Positions 39,302 through 46,463 of a stretch of 64,000 nucleotides of DNA are shown here, one piece after another (position 1 is the stretch's first letter; each line of letters starts with the position of its first letter). Source of the stretch: Cribrihabitans_A neustonicus (GTDB lineage Bacteria > Pseudomonadota > Alphaproteobacteria > Rhodobacterales > Rhodobacteraceae); the NCBI RefSeq assembly GCF_048820895.1, contig NZ_JBMERQ010000001.1, positions 310,001-374,000 on the forward strand, in the 5' to 3' direction. A model generated the notes under the pieces. That model was not told the origin of the DNA, did not search any database, and saw only the letters and a program-made list of their open reading frames with translations. The position numbers were made by a program, and so were the translations under genes.

Positions 39302-40459
39302 ATGAAAACCCTGACAACCACCAAAGACCTGGAAGCCTTCTGCGCGGATGCAGCGCAGCACGCCTATGTCACGGTGGACACCGAATTTCTGCGCGAGCGC
39401 ACCTATTACTCCAAGCTCTGCCTGGTCCAGCTTGCCTATCCCGGCGATGGCGAATCCGATGCCGTGCTGGTCGATCCGCTGGCTGAGGGCATCTCGCTGG
39501 AACCCCTGTTTGAACTGTTCCGCAATCAAGACGTGATGAAGGTCTTTCACGCTGCGCGGCAGGATCTGGAGATCTTCTGGGTCGAAGCAGGCGTGTTTCC
39601 GATGCCGCTGTTCGATACCCAAGTGGCGGCGATGGTCTGCGGCTTTGGCGAGCAGGCGGGCTACGAGACGCTGGTGCGCAAGATCGCGCGGCAGGGGCTG
39701 GACAAGAGCTCGCGCTTCACCGACTGGTCGCGCCGCCCGCTGAGCGAGGCACAGAAGGCCTATGCGCTGGCAGATGTGACCCATCTGCGGCAGATTTACG
39801 AATTCCTCTCTGCCGAGCTGGAGAAAAGCGGGCGCTCGCATTGGGTTGCGGAAGAACTTCAAGTGCTGACCGATCCCGCCACCTACGACATCCGTCCCGA
39901 GGAAGCCTGGCGCCGGGTGAAGACCCGCACCAACTCGGGCAAGTTCCTTGCCGTGGTGCGCGAACTGGCGGCCTTCCGCGAGGAATACGCCCAGAAGAAC
40001 AACGTGCCGCGCAACCGGGTGTTCAAGGACGACGCGCTGGTGGAGCTGGCCTCGACCAAGCCGCGCACCGCGGCGGACCTTGGCGGCTCGCGTCTTTTGC
40101 TGCGCGAGGCCCGCAAGGGCGCCATTGCAGAGGGCATTCTGGAGGCCGTCGCCCGTGGCGTCAGCTGCCCGCCGGAAATGATGCCCCAGCCAGACCGCAG
40201 CAAGGAAAAGCTGCAGGTGAACCCGGCGCTGGCCGATCTCCTGCGGGTGCTCCTGAAGGCCAAGACCGAGGCCGAGGGTGTGGCGGCCAAGCTTATCGCC
40301 CCCAGCGCCGATCTTGACGCGATTGCCGCGGGCCAGCGCGACGTGCCTGCGCTCACCGGCTGGCGCCGCGAGGTATTTGGCGCCGACGCCTTGCGCCTCT
40401 GCGAGGGGCAGATCGGGCTGGCTGCGAAGGGCCAGGCGGTGAAAGTGGTGGAGCTCTGA
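39302..40459 (+). CDS. rnd: Ribonuclease D
   Basis: A 385-residue 3'-5' exoribonuclease of the DEDDy family, acting on tRNA and other RNA 3' ends. The DEDD motifs are VTVDTEFLRERTYY, VFHAARQDLEIFW and the YALADVTHLRQIY region. The C-terminal part is an HRDC-like domain (about 210-290) and a further helical domain. The ATG at 39302 gives the family start; upstream in-frame codons are less likely. A good bidirectional terminator follows. Confidence 0.95.
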   Translation: MKTLTTTKDLEAFCADAAQHAYVTVDTEFLRERTYYSKLCLVQLAYPGDGESDAVLVDPLAEGISLEPLFELFRNQDVMKVFHAARQDLEIFWVEAGVFPMPLFDTQVAAMVCGFGEQAGYETLVRKIARQGLDKSSRFTDWSRRPLSEAQKAYALADVTHLRQIYEFLSAELEKSGRSHWVAEELQVLTDPATYDIRPEEAWRRVKTRTNSGKFLAVVRELAAFREEYAQKNNVPRNRVFKDDALVELASTKPRTAADLGGSRLLLREARKGAIAEGILEAVARGVSCPPEMMPQPDRSKEKLQVNPALADLLRVLLKAKTEAEGVAAKLIAPSADLDAIAAGQRDVPALTGWRREVFGADALRLCEGQIGLAAKGQAVKVVEL

Positions 40460-40571
40460 ACTTTTTCCGATTGCTCCCAGCGTAGCCGCGCGTCGGCGGC
40501 ACGCGGGGGGCGCCCCGGTCTTCGGCCTTCTCCAGCGCTCGGTGCGGCGATAACCCGATCCCGCAGAAAAC

Positions 40572-40599
40572 AAACGCCCGCGTATTGGCGGGCGTTTTC
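40572..40599. terminator. Bidirectional terminator between rnd and the lipoprotein gene
   Basis: A 10-bp stem (40572-40581 with 40588-40597) has T-rich sequence on the plus side and an A run before it for the minus side. It serves both convergent genes. Confidence 0.88.
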
Positions 40600-40623
40600 T
40601 ATTTCCGGCTCAAGTGCCCGCGA

Positions 40624-41133
40624 TCAGTTCCTGCGGCTCTCGCGGGCGTTGGCGGCGGCGGTCACGCGGATTGTGCCGATGCCAGCGAGCGTCTCGGCCG
40701 AGACCGTCCGGGCGGCACGCAGGGTGCGGGTGGCGGGCGGACCCACGCGGGTCTGCCACTCCGGCATCACAGCGCGGAACTCATAGGCCAGAACGCCCTC
40801 CGGAGCGCCCTCCACCCGGCGCAGCTCGACGTCATGCGCGCCCTGGCGGCTGGCGAGCCCGGTGGCCTGGACGATCGCACCCGAGGGCGTGCGCTCGACG
40901 CTGAGCCCGGTGATCTCGGCCACCAGCTGGGAGTTGTCCTCCGGGTCAGGCCGGCTGAACAGGCCGGAGCGCTCGCGCTCCACCGGGATCAGCGGGTTGC
41001 CTGCGGCGTCCTGCAGCTGAGGAGCGGGCTGCGAGCCGCCGAACCAATTGGCCGGGTTGACCCGCGAGTCGCGAAACCCGCAGCCCGAAGCCACCAGCGC
41101 GGCCGCCAAAGTCAAAGCAATCGGTCTAATCAT
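40624..41133 (-). CDS. Putative outer or inner membrane lipoprotein
   Basis: A 169-residue protein. The N-terminus is a lipoprotein signal (TLAAALVASGC, cleavage before Cys 18). The remainder is a small beta-rich domain with AEITGLSVERTPSGAIVQATGLASRQGAHDVELRR. The Pro/Ser linker just after the Cys is typical of surface lipoproteins. I do not recognise a named family. GGAACGT precedes the ATG. It is divergent from sufE, 146 bases away. Confidence 0.75.
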   Translation of the reverse strand: MIRPIALTLAAALVASGCGFRDSRVNPANWFGGSQPAPQLQDAAGNPLIPVERERSGLFSRPDPEDNSQLVAEITGLSVERTPSGAIVQATGLASRQGAHDVELRRVEGAPEGVLAYEFRAVMPEWQTRVGPPATRTLRAARTVSAETLAGIGTIRVTAAANARESRRN

Positions 41134-41279
41134 ACGTTCCCGCCTGTCCCCACCGGTTTGAAATGTCCCCGCAAGTGGTTACCCGATCACCGGGCACTTG
41201 AAAAGCTGTTGAAATGCCCCCCTTCGCGCCTTAGGTGCATCAATAAGCGAAGTGCAGACGACCCGGGAAGACACGAGAC

Positions 41280-41690
41280 ATGGCCACCGAAGCCTTTGAA
41301 GAGATTGTCGAGGATTTCGAGTTCCTTGAGGACTGGGAAGACCGCTACCGCCATGTCATCGAAGCGGGCAAGGCGATGGAGCCGCTGGATGACGCCCTGA
41401 AGGTCCCCGCCACCAAGGTCGAGGGCTGCGCCAGCCAGGTCTGGCTGCACGCCACTATCGAGGCCGGGAGGTTCCATTTCGACGGCGACAGCGACGCGCT
41501 GATCGTGCGCGGGCTGATCGCGGTGCTGCGCAAGCTCTACAACGGGCTCACCCTGCCGGAAGTGGCGGCGGTGGACGCCAAGGCGGAACTCGGGCGGCTG
41601 GGCCTGCACGAGCATCTCTCGGCGCAGCGCTCGAACGGGTTGCGGGCAATGATCGGCCGGATCCGCGAAACCGCGATGGCGCACGCCTGA
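41280..41690 (+). CDS. sufE: SufE family Fe-S cluster assembly sulfur acceptor
   Basis: A 136-residue SufE homologue, which accepts persulfide sulfur from the cysteine desulfurase SufS and passes it to the SUF scaffold. The active-site Cys is in KVEGCASQVWLHA; FEFLEDWEDRYRHVIEAGKAMEPLDDALK and the YNGLTLPEVAAVD segment are conserved. It is not next to other suf genes. It ends before a possible family B element and the convergent DUF1638 gene. Confidence 0.93.
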   Translation: MATEAFEEIVEDFEFLEDWEDRYRHVIEAGKAMEPLDDALKVPATKVEGCASQVWLHATIEAGRFHFDGDSDALIVRGLIAVLRKLYNGLTLPEVAAVDAKAELGRLGLHEHLSAQRSNGLRAMIGRIRETAMAHA

Positions 41691-41699
41691 GGCCGGCAG

Positions 41700-41745
41700 G
41701 CGAGGGGCCGGCCCTTCGCGCTCCCCGGAGTGTATTCAGTCAGTA
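41700..41745 (+). repeat. Possible degenerate family B element (copy B3)
   Basis: GGGGCCGGCCC, then CTCCCCGGAGTGTATT and a loose A-poor tail, in the same order as the element in nnr and after purC. Similarity is partial. It lies between the convergent sufE and DUF1638 genes. Confidence 0.35.
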
Positions 41746-41784
41746 GGAGGCAGCGGGTCCGGGCACCCGCGGCTTCGGCAAGGG

Positions 41785-42495
41785 TCAGCGGGCCCAGGTC
41801 TGCAGCGCGGTGTCCAGGTCGCCATAGCCAGTGTGGCGGTGCTCGAAGGCAAGCCCCATGCGCTCCGCGCAGCGGCGTGCCTTCTCGACAAGCGCCGGGT
41901 CACTGGTTTGCGACTGGTAGACCAGCGTTGTGTAGTTGCCGAAGAGGGTGTCCCGCAGTTCCGGGTGCCTGTCGAGTCCCATCGGCTTCCAGATAAAAGC
42001 GTCGAATTGCTTGACCAGGAAATCGGTCAGGTAGAAGGCGGTGATCTCGCCCGCTTCCGTGCGGGCCGCGAAGGTGTCGTTGCCTTCAAAGAAGGAGTAG
42101 CAGTGCGGGCCTGCCACCATCTCCACCCCAAGCTCCGCGCATTTGCGCTCCAGCGCGCCGCCAGTGCCGCAATCGGCGTAGACCACGCAGATCTTGTCAT
42201 ATGAGGCGGAATGATGCGCCACCGCCTGTTCCACCGCTGTCACGATCTGATCCGGGTAAAGGTGCAGCTTGGCAGGCAGGCAGGTGAGATCAAGGTGGGA
42301 GAGGCCGTTCAATTCCTTGATTGCCAGGATCTCGCGCGCCAGCGCGCCGCAGGCGATCAGCAGGATGCGGCCGGACTTCTTCTCCGGAGCCGCCAGGCCC
42401 CGTTCGGTAAGGGAGCGCTCTTCCAGGCTCTGCCCGCCGGGCGGGCGGAAGGCAGCCCGCTCGCTCAAGCGGGCTGCACGTCCCTTGCGGGCCAA
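41785..42495 (-). CDS. DUF1638 protein (corrinoid methylation-associated)
   Basis: A 236-residue DUF1638 protein. Family features are ILLIACGALAREILAI, LTCLPAKLHLYPDQI, VVYADCGTGGALE, HCYSFFEGN and FGNYTTLVYQSQT. The TTG at 42495 is the only start available near the upstream stop: it lies one base after the corrinoid gene's TGA, so translation is coupled. DUF1638 genes commonly accompany corrinoid proteins, and I recall mutant-fitness work linking the family to methionine synthesis in roseobacters; that recall is unverified. The biochemical role is not established. Confidence 0.85.
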   Translation of the reverse strand: MARKGRAARLSERAAFRPPGGQSLEERSLTERGLAAPEKKSGRILLIACGALAREILAIKELNGLSHLDLTCLPAKLHLYPDQIVTAVEQAVAHHSASYDKICVVYADCGTGGALERKCAELGVEMVAGPHCYSFFEGNDTFAARTEAGEITAFYLTDFLVKQFDAFIWKPMGLDRHPELRDTLFGNYTTLVYQSQTSDPALVEKARRCAERMGLAFEHRHTGYGDLDTALQTWAR

Positions 42496-42496
42496 A

Positions 42497-43195
42497 TCAG
42501 GCGCTCAACGCATTGTGCTTGCGCGCGATGAAGGATTTGGCGGTCTCCACCGCGACCGCCGCATCGCGGCAATAAGCATCGGCGCCGATCGCCTTGCCGA
42601 ATTCCTCGTTCAGCGGCGCACCGCCCACGAGCACGATGTAGTCGTCGCGCTTGCCCTGTTCGATCATCGTGTCGATCACCACCTTCATGTAGGGCATGGT
42701 GGTGGTCAGCAGCGCCGACATGCCGAGGATGTCCGGCTTGTGCTCCTCCAGCGCTTCCAGGTAGTTCTCGACCGGGTTGTTAATGCCGATGTCGACCACC
42801 TCGAAGCCCGCGCCTTCCATCATCATCGACACCAGGTTCTTGCCGATGTCGTGGATATCGCCCTTCACGGTGCCGATCACCATCGAGCCCATGCGCGGCG
42901 CGCCGGTTTCCGCAAGAAGCGGCTTCAGGATTGCCATGCCGCCCTTCATCGCATTGGCGGCCAAGAGCACTTCCGGCACGAACAGGATGCCGTCTCGGAA
43001 ATCGGCGCCGACGATAGTCATGCCGCCGACCAGAGCCTTGGTCAGAATGTCATAGGGCTGCCAGCCGCGTTCGAGCAGGATATTGACCCCTTCCTCGATC
43101 TCCTCCCTGAGACCGTCGTAGAGGTCATCAAACATCTGCTGGACAAGTTCCTCGTCGTCGAGTTCCGAGAGGATGATGTCTTCTTCGTCCGACAT
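42497..43195 (-). CDS. Corrinoid (B12-binding domain) protein
   Basis: A 232-residue protein with a helical cap domain (about 15-95) and a B12-binding domain (about 100-220) with the DxHxxG motif D113-x-H115-x-x-G118 that coordinates cobalamin through His. It is like MtbC/MtaC or the B12 domain of MetH. It should carry the methyl group between a methyl donor enzyme and a homocysteine-type acceptor. The ATG at 43195 is preceded by AAGGAAT; a further-upstream start is less likely. It overlaps transcriptionally with the DUF1638 gene and lies 2.2 kb from a homocysteine methyltransferase. Confidence 0.9.
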   Translation of the reverse strand: MSDEEDIILSELDDEELVQQMFDDLYDGLREEIEEGVNILLERGWQPYDILTKALVGGMTIVGADFRDGILFVPEVLLAANAMKGGMAILKPLLAETGAPRMGSMVIGTVKGDIHDIGKNLVSMMMEGAGFEVVDIGINNPVENYLEALEEHKPDILGMSALLTTTMPYMKVVIDTMIEQGKRDDYIVLVGGAPLNEEFGKAIGADAYCRDAAVAVETAKSFIARKHNALSA

Positions 43196-43377
43196 GCGCC
43201 TATTCCTTGCTGGCGGGGATTCCCCGGTGTTGGCCTGAGTTGGGGACTTTTGTGACAGAATGCCGCCCCGGGACTGCATTATTTGCGACATAGCCGCTCT
43301 CCGAACCGACCTATAGGGGCAAATGGCGCCCATTGATAATGAAGATTCTGCATGGAAATTTTCGATTCCTTGCGTAT

Positions 43378-43392
43378 GTTCTTTATTTGTTC
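43378..43392 (+). promoter_or_regulatory. LexA (SOS) box upstream of the radical SAM gene
   Basis: GTTC, seven bases TTTATTT, GTTC: an exact match to the direct-repeat LexA box GTTC-N7-GTTC of alphaproteobacteria. It lies in an AT-rich promoter region, 24 bases before the ATG. Confidence 0.8.
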
Positions 43393-43416
43393 CTGTATTT
43401 GCCCCAGAGTGACGCC

Positions 43417-44496
43417 ATGACAGTCCTTGACGCCCAAGCCAGGATGCGCCGCAAAGCGCGCGCCAGCCTCAGCAATGCGGCAGGCCGCTTCGATCTCGCC
43501 CGCACGGCAGAGGATGACGGCTGGGAACAGGAGCCCGCGCCGGAGGTGATTCCCACCGAAGTGCGGGAGGAGGCGGCGCGCACGATCATCTCCTACAACC
43601 GCTCGCCCGATCTGCCCTTCGACCGATCGATCAATCCCTACCGCGGCTGCGAGCATGGCTGCATCTACTGTTTTGCGCGGCCCAGCCACGCCTATCTGGG
43701 GCTGTCGCCGGGGATGGATTTCGAAACCCGGCTGGTGGCCCGGCCGAATGCGCCGGAGGTTCTGGCGCGCGAGCTCTCGGCGCGGCGCTACCGGGTGGCG
43801 CCGATCGCCATTGGCACCGATACCGACCCCTACCAGCCATGCGAGCGGGAGCGCGGCATCACCCGCGCCTGTCTCGAGGTGCTGCGCGATTTCTCGCATC
43901 CGGTGGCGATCGTCACCAAGGGCACGCTGGTGGAGCGCGATCTCGACCTCCTCGCGCCAATGGCGGCGCGCGGGCTGGTGAGGGTGGGGATTTCCGTCAC
44001 CACGCTGGATGCCGAACTGTCACGCAAGATGGAGCCGCGGGCGCCGTCGCCTGCACGCAGGCTTGCCACCATCCGGCGGCTGTCCGGGTCGGGCGTGCCG
44101 GTCCGCATCATGACCTCTCCCCTGGTGCCGGGGCTCACTGATCACGAGCTGGAGGCGCTCTTGGCCGCCGGGGCAGAGGCGGGGGCCGATGCCGCGAGCT
44201 GGATCATGCTGCGGCTGCCGCGCGAAGTGTCCGAGCTATGGCAGGAATGGCTCGCCGCGCACTACCCCGGCCGCGCCGCCAAGGTGATGGCGCGGCTGCG
44301 CGAGATGCACGGCGGGCGCGACTACGACCCGCGCTGGGGCCACCGGATGCGGGGCGAAGGCCGCTATGCCGAGATCATCGCGCAGCGTTTCAGAGCCGCC
44401 TGTAAACGGCTGGGACTGGCGGAGAAATCACCAGGGCTGCGCTGTGACCTCTTCGCGGTGCCGCCGCAGCCGGGGGACCAGCTGGCGCTGTTCTGA
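43417..44496 (+). CDS. PA0069 family radical SAM protein (SplB-like)
   Basis: A 359-residue radical SAM protein related to spore photoproduct lyase/SplB-type enzymes; members are also labelled as DNA repair photolyase-like. The iron-sulfur motif CxxxCxxC is in YRGCEHGCIYCFARP. SAM-site elements such as PIAIGTDTDPYQPCER and the EVSELWQEWL region follow. The substrate is unknown. The ATG at 43417 follows the LexA box directly. An alternative in-frame start 28 codons up would read through the box and is less likely. Confidence 0.9.
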   Translation: MTVLDAQARMRRKARASLSNAAGRFDLARTAEDDGWEQEPAPEVIPTEVREEAARTIISYNRSPDLPFDRSINPYRGCEHGCIYCFARPSHAYLGLSPGMDFETRLVARPNAPEVLARELSARRYRVAPIAIGTDTDPYQPCERERGITRACLEVLRDFSHPVAIVTKGTLVERDLDLLAPMAARGLVRVGISVTTLDAELSRKMEPRAPSPARRLATIRRLSGSGVPVRIMTSPLVPGLTDHELEALLAAGAEAGADAASWIMLRLPREVSELWQEWLAAHYPGRAAKVMARLREMHGGRDYDPRWGHRMRGEGRYAEIIAQRFRAACKRLGLAEKSPGLRCDLFAVPPQPGDQLALF

Positions 44497-44580
44497 GCTG
44501 GTCGGAGCGGGTGCTGCCGGCTGCGCGGCGCAGCGTTTTGTGCTATGCTGTGGGCCTCTGGTGAGAAGGATGGATTGCTG

Positions 44581-44859
44581 ATGACTTCTGTAGCTGTGAA
44601 GGCACGGGTCACTGGCCGCGTGCAAGGTGTGGCCTTCCGGGCCTGGACCCGGGCCGAGGCGCTGCGCCATGGGCTCACCGGCTGGGTGCGCAACGAGCCG
44701 GACGGCTCGGTGCGGGCGCTGCTGATGGGCCCCGCCCCCGACGTCGCCGACATGCTGCGCCGCATGGGGAGAGGGCCCGGAGCCGCCTGCGTGACACAGG
44801 TGATCTCGGAGCGCTCGGAGCCCGAATACGATTGCGAAGGGTTCCGGATCCTGCACTAG
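44581..44859 (+). CDS. acyP: Acylphosphatase
   Basis: A 92-residue acylphosphatase, hydrolysing carboxyl-phosphate bonds such as those of acetyl-, carbamoyl- or 1,3-bisphosphoglyceryl phosphates. The active-site signature GRVQGVAFRAWT (catalytic Arg) and GWVRNEPDGSVRAL (with Asn) are intact. GAAGGATGG precedes the ATG at 44581. A 500-base gap with repeats follows. Confidence 0.93.
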   Translation: MTSVAVKARVTGRVQGVAFRAWTRAEALRHGLTGWVRNEPDGSVRALLMGPAPDVADMLRRMGRGPGAACVTQVISERSEPEYDCEGFRILH

Positions 44860-44880
44860 CCGGGCTGCGCGGCCGATGCG

Positions 44881-44916
44881 GGGTGGGACCGAAATCCCGG
44901 GGTGGGACCGAAATCC
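44881..44916 (+). repeat. Two direct copies of a 17-base sequence
   Basis: GGGTGGGACCGAAATCC occurs at 44881-44897 and again at 44900-44916, separated by CG. It lies just past acyP and before the family A material. Confidence 0.85.
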
Positions 44917-44938
44917 GCTGCGTATCTCCGGCAATCTG

Positions 44939-44960
44939 GCGCGGCGGCGATCTGGCCAGG
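44939..44960 (-). repeat. Partial family A sequence (A3b)
   Basis: GCGCGGCGGCGATCTGGCCAGG is identical to part of copy A3 (inside 45118-45139) but without the flanking parts of the element. It is 130 bases before copy A3, so this junction holds one full and one partial copy. Confidence 0.55.
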
Positions 44961-45070
44961 AATGTGAATGGGTTGCGCCGGAACAGCGCGCAAGCCGGGT
45001 TCTTTTGCGTGTCAGCAGAGCACTGTCTTCTATCCCGCACGCCGGCTTGGCCGCTTGGCGACTGCGCACC

Positions 45071-45238
45071 GGCGCGGAACAAGGCCGAATGCCGCCGCGC
45101 ATTGCCGGCGCGCGACCGCGCGGCGGCGATCTGGCCAGGGCTGAGCGCTTCGCCGAGAGGGATCAAGGGCTTGGCCGGGATAAACTGCAGGTCACTCCGG
45201 GCAGGATCGCCCCCGCGGGCGCCTGCAGCGCGCGGCTG
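45071..45238 (-). repeat. Family A intergenic repeat, copy A3
   Basis: It starts GCGCGGAACAAGGCC, passes through GCGCGGCGGCGA, GAGAGGGATCAAGGG-TTGGCCGGGATAAACTGCAG and ends with GCGGGCGCC-GCAGCGCGCGGC. It lies between convergent acyP and bmt. The remainder of the 500-base gap (44860-45359) contains no gene that I can support. Confidence 0.8.
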
Positions 45239-45359
45239 TTCACATCTCCGATAAGGTTTCCAAGCCCCTAACGCGCAAAGGGCGCCGCTACCGCGCCGCC
45301 CCTCGTGTGCAGGTCTGAATGGCATCATCCGGCGGAGCCGGCCGCTGACCGCCTGGCGC

Positions 45360-46379
45360 TCAGCCGCGGCGGCGGCGGCCGCGGCGCTCGCGGGCGGGGC
45401 CGCCTGCGTCGTCACCGGTGCCGTCGCTTTCCGAAGTGAAGGGGCCGATCTTCGCAACGATCTCCTCCAGTTCCGGACGGCTGCCGCGCGGGCGGCTGTC
45501 GAGGGCGCCGCGCATGTGGCGCAGGTGTTCCGGAGTGGTGCCGCAGCAGCCGCCGATAATCTTGGCGCCCGCATCGCGCGCCAGCACCGCATATTCGGCC
45601 ATCAGTTCCGGCGTGCCGTCATAATGGATATGACCATCGACGTATTTCGGGATGCCCGCATTGCCCTTGGAAATGATCGCCCGCTCCGTGCCCTGCGCCG
45701 CAAAGCCCAGCACGGTGCGCAGGATGTCCGAGGCGCCGGTGCCGCAATTGGCGCCGAAGGCGAGCGGCGGATTGTCGAATTCCTCCACCAGCTGCGCGAG
45801 ATCTGCGGAGGTGACCCCCATCATGGTGCGGCCTGCGGTGTCAAAACTCATGGTGCCGCACCAGGGCATATCTGCCAGCCGGAAGGCCTCGGCGGCGGCC
45901 CGGAATTCCTCCGGCGCCGAGATGGTCTCGAGCCACAGCACGTCGGCGCCGCCTTCCTTCAGCGCGTCGGCCTGCTCGTGGAACATTTCCACCGCCAGCT
46001 CGTGGCTCAGTTCGCCGACCGGCTGCAGGATCTCGCCCGTCGGGCCGACCGAACCCGCGACCGCGATCTTGCGGTCCGCCTTGTCGGCGACCTCGCGCCC
46101 CAGTTCTGCGGCGGCGCGGTTCAGCTCGCGCACGCGGTTCTGCGCGCCGTGCAGTTTCAGCCGTGCGGCGGTGCCGCCGAAGCTGTTGGTCAGGAACAGG
46201 TCGCTGCCAGCATCCACCGAGCCCTGGTAGAGCGCGCGGATCTTGACCGGGGCCTCGGTGTTCCACAGCTCGGGCGCGTCGCCCGATTGCAGTCCCATGT
46301 TGAACAGTGTGGTGCCGGTGGCGCCGTCGGCCAGCAGCACATCCTTGCGCTGGAGCAGGTCGGTGAAGGTGTTTGTCAT
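45360..46379 (-). CDS. bmt: Homocysteine S-methyltransferase (Bmt family)
   Basis: A 339-residue zinc-dependent homocysteine methyltransferase. It has the DGATGTTLF motif and the zinc cysteines C212 (GANCGTG) and C278/C279 (GGCCGTTPEH). It methylates homocysteine to methionine; the donor could be betaine, another sulfonium or methylated corrinoid. Proteins of this type are called betaine-homocysteine methyltransferases, but the nearby corrinoid protein suggests it may act as the homocysteine domain of a split MetH. The ATG at 46379 fits the family; an RG-rich tail (about 325-339) is unusual. Confidence 0.88.
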   Translation of the reverse strand: MTNTFTDLLQRKDVLLADGATGTTLFNMGLQSGDAPELWNTEAPVKIRALYQGSVDAGSDLFLTNSFGGTAARLKLHGAQNRVRELNRAAAELGREVADKADRKIAVAGSVGPTGEILQPVGELSHELAVEMFHEQADALKEGGADVLWLETISAPEEFRAAAEAFRLADMPWCGTMSFDTAGRTMMGVTSADLAQLVEEFDNPPLAFGANCGTGASDILRTVLGFAAQGTERAIISKGNAGIPKYVDGHIHYDGTPELMAEYAVLARDAGAKIIGGCCGTTPEHLRHMRGALDSRPRGSRPELEEIVAKIGPFTSESDGTGDDAGGPARERRGRRRRG

Positions 46380-46463
46380 CGGAAGATTCCCGTCGATAGG
46401 CCGCATGGCCGCATGCCGCCGCGGCAGCGCAGCCGCGGGCCGGTGGTGTCTCTTTCCCCTCTG

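Noticed and set aside
46380..46463. A SAM or cobalamin riboswitch in front of bmt
   Set aside because: The region is only 84 bases and lacks the conserved cores of SAM-II, SAM/SAH or cobalamin riboswitches.
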